DNA from: an uncultured Bacilli bacterium
Lineage (GTDB): Bacteria; Bacillota_I; Bacilli_A; RF39; UBA660
Length of the DNA stretch: 21,655 nt
Assembly (NCBI GenBank): GCA_934133015.1
Contig: CAKPAQ010000002.1
Location: forward strand, 1-21,655
Reading direction: 5' to 3'
Each line of letters opens with the position of its first letter. Positions within the stretch are counted from its first letter, which is position 1. This document shows positions 13,962-21,655 of the stretch, one piece after another. The translations under genes and the position numbers were made by a program. Below the pieces are notes generated by a model. The model was not told the DNA's origin. It saw only the letters and a list, made by a program, of their open reading frames with translations, and made no database searches.

Positions 13962-16900
13962 TTAGAAATTAAATAGATTAACTACTCTATCAATAAAACT
14001 TGTTTTTTCTTTTTTAGTTTTAGTTTCTTTTTTTACTGTATCAGCTTTTTTAGAATCTACAACTAAAATCATCTTTGTTTCATCATCTCCACTAACATTT
14101 TTACTATTAACTGTTTTATAATCATCACCAAGTTGAACTAATGCTTTAACTCTAGCTGTTGTACCTTTAACATTATTGTTTATAAGTGAAGTTATTGTTT
14201 TAATACCTTCGTTATTAAATTTAGTTACTCCATCAGATAATTGATTAATCCCATTATCTATTTGATCAATACCATTATATAAAGTATTTAATGATTTACT
14301 AACAGTATTTAAAGCTTCATTTTTTACACTATTAGCTACTTGATTAGCAAGACTTGGTGCTACTTCACTTGCTGTAAGTAAAGCAGAATTATAAGCTACT
14401 TCACTTGCGACTTGTTTAGAAGTATTTTCAGCAACATACATAGATACTTGTGAAGAATTAGTACTTACATTTTGTTTTACACTATTAGTAAAACTATTTA
14501 ATGCTTCTAAATTAACTAAACCACAACTATTAACATCTCCACCTTGACATTTTACATAGTTTTCATATTCACCAGTTGCTTGTAAATAAGCTCCTACTAT
14601 ATTTTGAATTGTTGTTGTAGCATATCCAACTACTGTAGAATCATTAGGATCCATATTTTCTTTAACTTTGTTCCAAGCTTGATTAGCTACTTCAGTTTTA
14701 TATTCATCAGTAAATTTTTGATTTATAGATGTAATAGTCTGATTCTTTATACCATTTACTTGTTCTTCAGTTAATGTATTTCCACTAGTTGCAGTTAAGG
14801 CAGAAATAGATTTAGATAACTCTGATTTTAATTGATTTGAACCAGCTTTTAATTTTTGTGTATTAGTATCTATCAAATTCATACTTTCTTGTAAAGTATT
14901 AGCTTTATTATAAATTGTATCTAATTTACTAAATACATCTAAGTCATCACTATCAATTAATTTTGGAGTAATAACTGAATAAATAGAGTTTAAACTAAAT
15001 GATTTAGTATCATATTTAATAGTTACAGTATCCATATTTTTAAACTCATCTATCTTTAAACTTTCATAAAGTCCAGGTGAAGCGATAGCGGCTATAATAT
15101 TTTTAGTACCATTAGATGTAAATTTACCATTACTAACTTCAATATTACTATTTTCACTTTCTGATAAAGTTGTAGCTAAAGTTACAACGAAAGGTGTATA
15201 CAAAGTTTCATAACTACCATTTACTTTTACTATATGTTTATCATTATTAGTATATTTCAAAGTAATTTCTACTTTTCCTTCTTTACCTAACATATCAGAA
15301 ACATTCATTTCCTTACCATCTAATTTATAAGTAATGTTTACAGATACTGGTAAATCATTTTGATATTTTCCTTGATAAAAAATGTCATTACCTTTACTTT
15401 CCCAAGTTAATTTATTATTATCTAACTTAAAGTTCTCATCACCATTTAAATTAATGATGTCTTCTAAGTCAGTATAATCTTGTATAGTATCTAATTTATC
15501 ATTGTTAATTAAATGTTCATTAACATAAACACTCTTAATTTTACCATCTGTTGCTAATTTTCCATATATTGTTTCACTTTTTGTTAGAGCCATAGTTGGA
15601 ATAGGTAAACTAGTAAATAATACTGTCACTGCCAAAGTAGCAGTCGCAACTTTTTTCATATTGCTTTTTAGATTCTTTTTCATATTATTCTTACATCCTT
15701 TCGTAGTTTTCATAATAATTTTATCAAATATAAGTAGGATTGAAGGTAAAACAGTTATAACCACAATCATACTAACAATAGCTCCCCTTGAAATTAAAGT
15801 ACATAAGCTTCCTACCATTTCAAGTTTAGAATATAAACCTACACCAAATGTTGCTGCAAAGAAACATAAACCACTAACTAAAATTGATCTACCATTATAA
15901 TTTAATGTATTTATCATTGCTTCTTTAGCATCCATAGTTTTTCTATTATTTAAGTAAGATGAAGTAAGTAAAATTGCATAATCTATTGTAGCTCCTAATT
16001 GAATAGTACCAAGTACAATTGGTGCAACAAAAGGTAATACTACTCCACCAAAATATGAGAATGACATATTTATAAATATTGCTGACTCTATTGCGCAAAT
16101 TAATAATAATGGTAAAGAGAAACTCTTTAATATAATGAATAAGATTACTAAGATACAACCAATAGATGAATAATTAACATTATTGAAATCAGTATCACTA
16201 ATAGTTATCAAGTCTTTCATAAGTGGTCCTTCACCAGCTACTATTGATTTATCATCATATTTTTTAACAACTTTATTTATGACATCAATTTGTTCATTTA
16301 ATTCATCACTCGCAACTTCATAAACAGAGTTCAATAAAATCATTTCATATTTATCACTTTTGAATATTTTAAGTAAGTTTTCAGGTAACATATTTTCAGA
16401 AATTCCTAATTGTTTTAAATCATCAAATGATAAAACAAAATCAACACCTTCAACTTTCTTCAATTCATTAGTCATAGCAGCTATATCATTAGTCTTCATA
16501 TTATTATCAACTAAAATTATTTCTGGACTAACAATATTATAATTATCTTTTAATTTATTATTAGTACTTATACTTTCAAGTGTTTCAGGAAGTGACTTAT
16601 CTATTTTATAATAAACATCTATTTTTTTATATCCTAAATAAGCTGGTACTAAACATATTAAGAAAATTATAAAGATAGTAACATGATGTTTAACTATAAA
16701 ATTATTTAAATTTGCAAAGCTAAGATTTAAACTCTTATGTTTAGTCTTTTGAATAAGTTTGTCAAAAGTAAGTAATAAACTTGGAAATAAAGTTAACACA
16801 CATATAACTCCAAGTAAAACACCCTTAGCCATAACTATTCCTAAATCTTTTCCCAATGTTAATTTCATAGTACATAATACCAAAAAACCAGCAATAGTAG

Positions 16901-17741
16901 TTAAGGAACTACCAACTACGGATGTGAAAGTTTCACATATCGCATCAGCCATAGCTTTATTATTATCTTTATATTTATCTTTTTTGCTTTCATAAGAATG
17001 ATATAAGAATATTGAAAAGTCTGTAGTAACTCCTAGTTGAAGAACAGCTACCAATGCTTTAGTAATATAAGATATTTGTCCTAAGAAAATATTAGTACCT
17101 AAGTTAAATAAAATAGCTATACCAATATTTGCTAATAAAAGTATAGGTACTAAATATGAATCAAGTGATAATTCTAGAACTACTATACATAATATTACCG
17201 CTATTATAATATAAATAAATATTTCTTGTTCGGAAAGATTCATAGTATCAAGTACCATTGAACTCATTCCACCAAGTTTAACACTATCACCAGTTAGTTC
17301 TCGTATTTCTCTAACTGCATCTATTGTTTCTTCACTAGATGTACCATCACTAAATGTTATAAATAATAAATCTGTATTTTCATCATGTAAATGACTAGTT
17401 ACTTCTTCTGGTAAAAACTCAACTGGAATAGTAGTACCAATAGCGTCATATAAAGAAACAACTTCATTAACACCATCAACATTACGAATATTATTCTCCA
17501 ATTTAATAATATCTTTACTATTCATATTCTCAATTATCGCAATTGAGTAAGAACCCATATTAAAGTCATTAGTCAAAGTATTCTGTCCTTGTATAGTTTC
17601 AATATCATCTGGTAAGTAAACTAATATATCATAATTAATCTTAGTTAGCTTCATACCAACGAATGATAAAACAAGCAATATACAAGAAACTATTAGTATT
17701 AATTTTTTGTATTTACATATTTTTTCAGCTACTTTTTTCAT
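13962..17741 (-). CDS. MMPL/RND-family transporter fused to exported heptad-repeat protein
   Basis: 1259 residues from ATG 17741 (GGAGG five bases upstream; ATG 17753 lacks one). Residues 1-680 form a complete MMPL-type exporter: a first helix (about 12-30), a large extracytoplasmic loop, a helix cluster (about 172-335) with QLGVTTDFSIFLYHSY, a second loop, and a second cluster (about 520-680) with IQLGATIDYAILLTSSY; the TDF/TIDY acidic residues correspond to proton-relay positions. Near residue 687 comes MKKNLKSNMKKVATATLAVTV, then LFTSLPIPTMALTKSE, which looks exactly like a signal peptide with an AxA-like site. About 540 exported residues follow, ending in coiled segments with LYNGIDQIDNGINQLSDGV heptads as in YhgE/Pip proteins, and a Lys-rich tail. 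The adjacent divergent TetR regulator probably controls it. The substrate is unknown. Confidence 0.85.
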   Translation of the reverse strand: MKKVAEKICKYKKLILIVSCILLVLSFVGMKLTKINYDILVYLPDDIETIQGQNTLTNDFNMGSYSIAIIENMNSKDIIKLENNIRNVDGVNEVVSLYDAIGTTIPVEFLPEEVTSHLHDENTDLLFITFSDGTSSEETIDAVREIRELTGDSVKLGGMSSMVLDTMNLSEQEIFIYIIIAVILCIVVLELSLDSYLVPILLLANIGIAILFNLGTNIFLGQISYITKALVAVLQLGVTTDFSIFLYHSYESKKDKYKDNNKAMADAICETFTSVVGSSLTTIAGFLVLCTMKLTLGKDLGIVMAKGVLLGVICVLTLFPSLLLTFDKLIQKTKHKSLNLSFANLNNFIVKHHVTIFIIFLICLVPAYLGYKKIDVYYKIDKSLPETLESISTNNKLKDNYNIVSPEIILVDNNMKTNDIAAMTNELKKVEGVDFVLSFDDLKQLGISENMLPENLLKIFKSDKYEMILLNSVYEVASDELNEQIDVINKVVKKYDDKSIVAGEGPLMKDLITISDTDFNNVNYSSIGCILVILFIILKSFSLPLLLICAIESAIFINMSFSYFGGVVLPFVAPIVLGTIQLGATIDYAILLTSSYLNNRKTMDAKEAMINTLNYNGRSILVSGLCFFAATFGVGLYSKLEMVGSLCTLISRGAIVSMIVVITVLPSILLIFDKIIMKTTKGCKNNMKKNLKSNMKKVATATLAVTVLFTSLPIPTMALTKSETIYGKLATDGKIKSVYVNEHLINNDKLDTIQDYTDLEDIINLNGDENFKLDNNKLTWESKGNDIFYQGKYQNDLPVSVNITYKLDGKEMNVSDMLGKEGKVEITLKYTNNDKHIVKVNGSYETLYTPFVVTLATTLSESENSNIEVSNGKFTSNGTKNIIAAIASPGLYESLKIDEFKNMDTVTIKYDTKSFSLNSIYSVITPKLIDSDDLDVFSKLDTIYNKANTLQESMNLIDTNTQKLKAGSNQLKSELSKSISALTATSGNTLTEEQVNGIKNQTITSINQKFTDEYKTEVANQAWNKVKENMDPNDSTVVGYATTTIQNIVGAYLQATGEYENYVKCQGGDVNSCGLVNLEALNSFTNSVKQNVSTNSSQVSMYVAENTSKQVASEVAYNSALLTASEVAPSLANQVANSVKNEALNTVSKSLNTLYNGIDQIDNGINQLSDGVTKFNNEGIKTITSLINNNVKGTTARVKALVQLGDDYKTVNSKNVSGDDETKMILVVDSKKADTVKKETKTKKEKTSFIDRVVNLFNF
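15683..15700 (-). promoter_or_regulatory. Possible internal translation start before signal-peptide-like segment
   Basis: Inside the MMPL fusion, minus-strand AAAGGA lies 12 bases before an in-frame ATG (15683) that begins MKKNLKSNMKKVATATLAV. A separate exported protein of about 573 residues could be made from here. The spacing is longer than ideal, so this is only a candidate. Confidence 0.3.
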
Positions 17742-17816
17742 AATATCCTCCATTCGCTAAGATATTTTATTACAGTAAATCTAGGATTAACACAAGCATA
17801 TCTTTATTTTTGTATG

Positions 17817-17907
17817 TTTTCCAACATTTTTTTAAATATGTATTAATAAAAAAACAACATTTATATAGTTATGTTTACTTTAGTTGGAAAAAGTGTATAA
17901 TGTTGGT
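17817..17907. promoter_or_regulatory. Divergent MMPL/tetR control region with inverted repeats
   Basis: The region between the divergent genes contains CCAACATT (17821-17828) matched by AATGTTGG (17899-17906), overlapping pairs TTTTCCAAC (17817-17825) and GTTGGAAAA (17883-17891), and AACAT-N10-ATGTT (17856-17875). The tetR promoter fits TTTACT (17874-17879), 16 bases, TATAAT (17896-17901), so the right-hand copies overlap it. TetR-family regulators bind such dyads; which one is the operator is not clear. Confidence 0.45.
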
Positions 17908-17917
17908 AGGTGATTTT

Positions 17918-18490
17918 ATGAAAAAAGAAACTGATTTAAGAGTTATTAAAACAAAAAAGTTACTCTATCAAACCTTAATAGAATTAATGAAAGATAAAAC
18001 ATTTGAAGAAATAAAAGTATCTGATATTTGTACAACAGCAATGATTAACAGATCAACATTTTATGCTCACTACGAAGACAAATATGAGTTATTATTAGAT
18101 TTTATCAACACATTAAAAAAGGAATTCGTTGAAGAGTTAAGCAAAAAAGATAATGCCAATCTAACTCCTCGTGAATATTATCTAAAGCTAATAGAATTAT
18201 TCTTAGAACACATTGAAAATAAAAAAGACATATACAATGCGATAATGATAAATAATAGAAATAGTATCATGATGGATATATTATTAAGTGTTGTCAATGA
18301 TGATATCTTAAAAAATATTAAAGAAAATGATATCAATCCCAATGTACCAAGTGATATCATCGCTAAATTTTATTTAGGCGGTGTCATTAATCTAGGAGTA
18401 GAATGGTTAAGCAACAACAACAAATATACTAAAAAACAAATAATTGATTACTTAAAAATATTAATTCCAGAACAAATTAATAAAAATTAA
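17918..18490 (+). CDS. TetR/AcrR-family transcriptional regulator
   Basis: 190 residues from ATG 17918, chosen because AGGTGAT precedes it closely and because the only good TATAAT (17896-17901) lies just upstream; longer readings would start ahead of the promoter. The N-terminal helix-turn-helix reads KTKKLLYQTLIELMKDKTFE, then EIKVSDICTTAMINRSTFYAHYEDKYELL (about residues 11-57), the classic TetR pattern with the recognition helix around NRSTFYAHY. The C-terminal helical ligand domain ends FYLGGVINLGVEWL...KKQIIDYLKILIP. It is divergently arranged with the MMPL fusion, the usual layout for a repressor of an exporter gene. The ligand is unknown. Confidence 0.93.
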   Translation: MKKETDLRVIKTKKLLYQTLIELMKDKTFEEIKVSDICTTAMINRSTFYAHYEDKYELLLDFINTLKKEFVEELSKKDNANLTPREYYLKLIELFLEHIENKKDIYNAIMINNRNSIMMDILLSVVNDDILKNIKENDINPNVPSDIIAKFYLGGVINLGVEWLSNNNKYTKKQIIDYLKILIPEQINKN

Positions 18491-18502
18491 AAATAGATTA
18501 AA

Positions 18503-18540
18503 AAAAGAATTATATTTCAAAGTAGAGATATAATTCTTTT
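18503..18540. terminator. Bidirectional terminator between tetR and HNH gene
   Basis: AAAAGAATTATAT (18503-18515) and ATATAATTCTTTT (18528-18540) form a perfect 13-bp stem with a 12-base loop. On the minus strand it is followed by a clear T run; on the plus strand the stem ends in TTTT and continues AT-rich. Confidence 0.8.
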
Positions 18541-18545
18541 AAATT

Positions 18546-19601
18546 TTAATAATAGATTTCAAAAATAACTTTAAGGATTTGTTCAGTAAAGCCAATACTT
18601 TCTAATTCTTCTTTACGACTATTAATAATCTTATTAAATACTTCTAATTTAGCTTCACGAGTTCCATAATGTATTTGGTTATGACAATTTGGACACAAGG
18701 AAACCATATTTTCTATACAGTCTAAGTTAATTGTTGAAAAATTTCGTTGCGTAGAAATAGGAACAAGATGATGTCCTTCCATATAATTAGGATATGAATT
18801 AGTTGGGAATGTTATGTGTTTATGATCGACTTCACACTTAAAACCAGTTTGATAAAAGCGTGTTGATTTAATTTTTGGATCAGTAGGAATTCTACCACTT
18901 TTATGATATGAAACATCATATGCATCATAAAAGTTAAAAGATTTATTTTTCTCATGCATTTCTTTAAGCTCTTCTTCTGTATAATAACCAATTCCTTTGC
19001 TAATAAATAAATTATCAAGCGAATCAGCTTTCTTTTCTTCAATATTATCTAAAACTTTATGCTGAGCTAACAAATCATCCACTTGAGAAGCTAACTTATA
19101 ACCTTCTTCTTTTAATGTATAAGTAAAAGGTTTATCATCGCTTCTATAAAATAAAATATTATTCTTAGTTTTATAATAATTAGAAACCATTATATTTCTA
19201 ATAGTTTGATCAATAATATCTTGATTAGAAGCTAAGTTCTTTTGATCCATCAAATCAACAATTGTATAGTCTTTATATAAATATTTAAATTTTAATCTTG
19301 CTTCTTTAGAAGTAATATTTGGATTTTCCCTAACAATATAACAAAGATACTTTCTTATTTCATCTTCTTTAGATTTGAATAACTGATATTTACCACTTTT
19401 TTCAATCACAAAGAAAGCATTTCTATTAGATAAACGATCCTTTTCTAAAATAGCATTATCATCTAATACTTTCTTATAATCATCATAAGAAATCTTTATT
19501 TTTTTGGCTACCCAATTATAAACTTCTTGACTTTTTAAATCTTTAGGTCCTTGTCTACCCTCTTTATTGATAATTTCAACTATTTTCTTTACGTCAACCA
19601 T
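18546..19601 (-). CDS. HNH endonuclease, probable restriction enzyme
   Basis: 351 residues. The C-terminal HNH (beta-beta-alpha-metal) nuclease reads MEGHHLVPIS (H277-H278), DCIENMVSLCPNCHNQIHYG (N298, C303/C306, H311), preceded by FKCEVDH. The N-terminal ~240 residues are helical and probably bind DNA: VEIINKEGRQGPKDLKSQEV resembles a winged-helix start, and a second Lys-rich segment contains NPNITSKEARLKFKYLYKDY. The start ATG 19601 overlaps the methyltransferase stop (ATGGTTGA, 8 bases shared); ATG 19613 has AAGG abutting it and is less likely. Position directly after a DNA methyltransferase makes a type II restriction enzyme the best call; the recognition site cannot be predicted. Confidence 0.82.
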   Translation of the reverse strand: MVDVKKIVEIINKEGRQGPKDLKSQEVYNWVAKKIKISYDDYKKVLDDNAILEKDRLSNRNAFFVIEKSGKYQLFKSKEDEIRKYLCYIVRENPNITSKEARLKFKYLYKDYTIVDLMDQKNLASNQDIIDQTIRNIMVSNYYKTKNNILFYRSDDKPFTYTLKEEGYKLASQVDDLLAQHKVLDNIEEKKADSLDNLFISKGIGYYTEEELKEMHEKNKSFNFYDAYDVSYHKSGRIPTDPKIKSTRFYQTGFKCEVDHKHITFPTNSYPNYMEGHHLVPISTQRNFSTINLDCIENMVSLCPNCHNQIHYGTREAKLEVFNKIINSRKEELESIGFTEQILKVIFEIYY

Positions 19602-20718
19602 TAACTTCCCCATCCTTCCTAACTATAAAGAGTATTTCATTAACATATAATGATCTCCTACTTAAATTTCTAGAAGCTCTATATGCATTATATTTTCTCT
19701 CTAAAACTGTAACTTCACCAACATTTTTTAACATGGTTATCATTTCATTTTTAGAAATAAAACCTTCTGAGTTATAAGAAATAATTAAGTATTTAGCATT
19801 AATATTAGAACATAAATCATACATCGCTATAAGTGCTTCACGTTTCTTATTATAATTTGATCTATTCCAATCATCAGGAATTCCAGACACTTTACTTATT
19901 TTAAGAGGTTTAACATAATCATTAACAAGATTTAGCATAAAATAATTAGATCCATACGGATGTTGATTATAAGGAGGATCCATATACACAACATCAATAT
20001 CTTTTAATTCTTTAGCCAAAACATTAGCATCTTTTTGATAGTTAATTACTTTACATTCAAAATCACTAAAAACAGGTAATGATATATTTATATCTGCCTT
20101 TATTCTTGATAAAGCATTCTCCCCTTCTCCACCAAATTGTCCTTTACCTTTCTTATTTTTATAAAAGCCTTTAAATACTCCTGCAGTATTATTCTTTACA
20201 GACACTTCTGCAAGCAAAGGAGCTATAAAAAAAGGTCTTATTTCTTCTGGAAAAGTTTCAATAAAACTTCTACATGTATCTATATAATTAGCATTTCTTT
20301 TAGTAAAAAAAACTCTCTCACCATCTTTAATATTATCCGTATCAGCAGGAGCATACATTTCAGATATGAAGCCACTATCGAGTTTTTTATTTAATTTTTC
20401 TACTAACAAATTATAATAACTTATTAACTGATCATAATCAATTTCACTTTTATTACTTAAATAACATCTATTTATTGTATAAGAATAATTTTCTAAGTCA
20501 TTTGTTATTAATATATTTGAATATTTTTTTAAGTATCTAGCAACTATACCAGAACCAGAAAAGATATCAACAATATTAAGTTTATCTTTATTTAATTCTT
20601 TTTGGATTATTTCAACAGCTGAACCAATAAAATCAAGTAATGATCTTTTATTACCAATATATGTAATTATCTGTTCAGTTAAATATTGTTCATTATCATG
20701 TAATACTTTTTTTCTCAT
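19594..20718 (-). CDS. DNA adenine-N6 methyltransferase (D12 class), restriction-modification
   Basis: 374 residues. An early YIGNKRSLLDFI segment (20-31), the S-adenosylmethionine-binding DIFSGSG (51-57) and the catalytic DPPYNQHPYGSN (247-258) occur in the order of D12/Dam-type adenine methyltransferases. The insert between them (about 90-240), with VFKGFYKNKKGKGQFGGEGE, probably carries target recognition. It should methylate adenine in a specific site to protect host DNA from the HNH nuclease encoded immediately downstream. GGTGG sits five bases before the ATG. Being first in the operon ensures protection before cutting. Specificity is unknown; a role as a solitary regulator is less likely given the partner. 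Confidence 0.93.
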   Translation of the reverse strand: MRKKVLHDNEQYLTEQIITYIGNKRSLLDFIGSAVEIIQKELNKDKLNIVDIFSGSGIVARYLKKYSNILITNDLENYSYTINRCYLSNKSEIDYDQLISYYNLLVEKLNKKLDSGFISEMYAPADTDNIKDGERVFFTKRNANYIDTCRSFIETFPEEIRPFFIAPLLAEVSVKNNTAGVFKGFYKNKKGKGQFGGEGENALSRIKADINISLPVFSDFECKVINYQKDANVLAKELKDIDVVYMDPPYNQHPYGSNYFMLNLVNDYVKPLKISKVSGIPDDWNRSNYNKKREALIAMYDLCSNINAKYLIISYNSEGFISKNEMITMLKNVGEVTVLERKYNAYRASRNLSRRSLYVNEILFIVRKDGEVNG

Positions 20719-20733
20719 GTTACCACCAATAGT

Positions 20734-20742
20734 ATTGTATCA
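20734..20742 (-). promoter_or_regulatory. Extended -10 promoter of restriction-modification operon
   Basis: Minus strand TGATACAAT (20742 to 20734): TACAAT with TGn. No clear -35. The leader would be about 10 bases. Confidence 0.45.
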
Positions 20743-20820
20743 AATTTCTATTAAAAAGTCTTTTAATTTAATCAAAAATATTATTTATACTTAACAATAA
20801 CTATGTAAAAAATATAAATA

Positions 20821-21273
20821 TTAATTTAGTTTTTTCTCATATATATAAGCTTCTTCTTTAGTAATTTTATTAGATGCATATTCCTTATTTTCAATAATAG
20901 TCTCATATATTCTTTTACAACCTAACTTTTCATATATAGCATAGTTGCATGAATCATCAGTTAGTATTTGAATATTTTTCATTTTATCATTTTTAGCTAG
21001 TTCAAAAATCTGAGTTAGTAATTTTTTACCTATACCTTTACCTCGATAAGAATCATCCACAATTAATATTAATAACTCTCCATCAAAATAGTTTTTTATA
21101 CTATCAGGAACATAATCATAATCATGTTGATATTCCATAAAAGCCTTTAAATTTTTTATTTTATGACTTCTATACATTCTTTTAATTATCAAACCACAAA
21201 GTTTTTTTCTTAATATATATTTTTTTGAATTATTTTTAGAATATCCAGCAATTTCAATTAACTTACCATTTTT
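20821..21273 (-). pseudogene. GNAT-family N-acetyltransferase, 5'-degraded
   Basis: The C-terminal GNAT core is intact: LLILIVDDSYRGKGIGKKLL carries the acetyl-CoA-binding R-G-x-G-I-G loop, followed by NIQILTDDSCNYAIYEKLGC typical of the last strand and helix. The longest frame with a standard start uses TTG 21192 (123 residues), too short for the fold and without a ribosome-binding site. Family-like sequence continues in the same frame further upstream (KNGKLIEIAGYSKNNSKKY) to a TAG at 21276-21274, with no usable start between. The original N-terminus thus seems broken. Beyond the TAG the frame reads GKACLL, also GNAT-like, before an A7 tract where the reading frame changes. Expression as a functional enzyme is doubtful. 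Confidence 0.6.
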
Positions 21274-21313
21274 CTATAATAAACAAGCTTTTCCGTTTTT
21301 TTAAGAATTTGTA

Positions 21314-21421
21314 TTAAATAAAACCAGGCACAAAATTTACTACTAGCTCCACTGCTTTTTCTCCTAAATCCCATTCTTTGTCTAATAGATTAACCATTAT
21401 CTTCATATCTTTATATTTCAT
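21314..21421 (-). CDS. Small ORF of 35 residues, possibly 5' remnant of the GNAT gene
   Basis: Reads MKYKDMKIMVNLLDKEWD then LGEKAVELVVNFVPGFI and stops. GGTGATG lies four bases before the ATG, a good ribosome-binding site. It is not recognised as a family. It sits directly upstream of the degraded acetyltransferase and could be its original start, separated by a TAA, a frame change at an A7 run (21302 to 21296) and a TAG; or it may be an independent small peptide. Confidence 0.35.
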   Translation of the reverse strand: MKYKDMKIMVNLLDKEWDLGEKAVELVVNFVPGFI

Positions 21422-21457
21422 TTTACATCACCAATAAATATTACAAATATACCATGA

Positions 21458-21655
21458 TTACTTTTCATTATCCAAATTCCATAAGCCTAAATGGCCGTTA
21501 ATCTTAATGGGTTTAGTTATAGACTTTATATTTTTTAAACACCAAGCATATCCTGTTCTATTTCTACTAGCACCATAAACTAATTCATTTTCTTCAATTA
21601 ATGAGTTTTCAAATTCTCTAGTTACTGGTATACAATCTACAATTTCAGCTTCTCC
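21458..21655 (-). CDS. ASCH-domain protein, C-terminal part (5' end outside window)
   Basis: The last 65 residues are present: GEAEIVDCIPVTREFENSLI, then ENELVYGASRNRTGYAWCLK, and KPIKINGHLGLWNLD near the end. The pattern 'D/ECIPV...Y..W.L.NVK...KPI...G.LGLWN' is that of small ASCH (PUA-like, RNA-binding) domain proteins often found in accessory regions and phages. These are thought to bind RNA or act in translation control; some hydrolyse modified nucleosides. The start and most of the fold lie outside the window. It is followed 37 bases later by the small 35-residue ORF, in the same direction. Confidence 0.75.
   Translation of the reverse strand, partial: GEAEIVDCIPVTREFENSLIEENELVYGASRNRTGYAWCLKNIKSITKPIKINGHLGLWNLDNEK

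Noticed and set aside
15661..16995. Several short frames on both strands inside the MMPL gene
   Set aside because: All lie within conserved transporter sequence and read hydrophobic or random shadows; no ribosome-binding sites.
18812..19042. Second minus-strand frame inside the HNH gene
   Set aside because: Overlaps the nuclease frame completely; Lys/Ile-rich frame-shifted reading without family features.
20137..20394. Plus-strand frame inside the methyltransferase gene
   Set aside because: Antisense shadow of the methyltransferase insert region.
1..21655. CRISPR array, transposase or prophage structure
   Set aside because: No spaced direct repeats, transposase motifs, terminal repeats with target duplication, or phage structural genes were seen; the restriction-modification and gene-fragment areas are the only accessory-looking parts.
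1..21655. Use of genetic code 4 (TGA as Trp), as in Mollicutes
   Set aside because: Tryptophans in conserved motifs are TGG and TGA ends genes at family-typical lengths (cupin, methyltransferase).

Overview
The window is a very AT-rich chromosomal segment from a low-GC Gram-positive bacterium, most likely an uncultured gut-type member of the Bacilli. The coding sequences read through in the standard code: TGG is Trp and TGA is used as a stop (for example the cupin and methyltransferase genes), so this is not a Mycoplasma with code 4. Start sites carry AGGAGG/GGTGAT ribosome-binding sites. A cotJ operon (CotJA/CotJB-like fusion plus CotJC) and a tiny YjcZ-like Tyr/Gly-rich membrane peptide suggest a spore former or a recent descendant of one.

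Layout. 1-770: 5' part of a TasA/camelysin-like exported surface protein (minus). Its promoter contains a run of ten C/G bases exactly between the -35 and the extended -10. 994-4985: phosphoketolase and a compact UvrD/Rep-type helicase (minus). 5190-6891: a 45-residue putative spore peptide (plus), then a cupin gene and a LicD-type transferase (minus); a perfect RNA hairpin covers the cupin ribosome-binding site. 6972-8882: an eroded operon of a DUF1016 N-terminal domain without its nuclease domain, an intact short-chain dehydrogenase, a truncated Nudix hydrolase, and a headless 5'(3')-nucleotidase joined out of frame to the Nudix gene. 9129-9205: tRNA-His(GTG). 9293-10399: a membrane-anchored DUF6273-like surface protein. 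10538-11572: the cotJ operon (plus). 11584-13824: an AAA+ protein with one ClpA/B D1-type ATPase domain behind about 455 Asn/Asp-rich disordered residues. 13962-18490: a giant MMPL/RND protein fused to an exported heptad-repeat protein, divergent from a TetR regulator. 18546-20718: a two-gene restriction-modification system (HNH nuclease and D12-class adenine methyltransferase). 20821-21655: a decayed GNAT acetyltransferase and the 3' end of an ASCH-domain gene.

Functional themes are central carbon metabolism (phosphoketolase), cell surface (TasA-like, LicD, DUF6273-like, MMPL fusion), spore coat (cotJ, YjcZ-like), and DNA defence or decay (restriction-modification, DUF1016, fragments). Most genes form short transcription units bounded by clear intrinsic terminators. 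Several terminator stems pair perfectly only as minus-strand RNA, through G-U pairs, which confirms their orientation.

The best candidates for new biology are the homopolymer-spaced promoter of the surface protein, the hairpin masking the cupin start, the MMPL-exported-domain fusion with an internal signal peptide, and the D1-only AAA+ protein with a long disordered arm. All functional statements are from reading the sequence; no database search was run.
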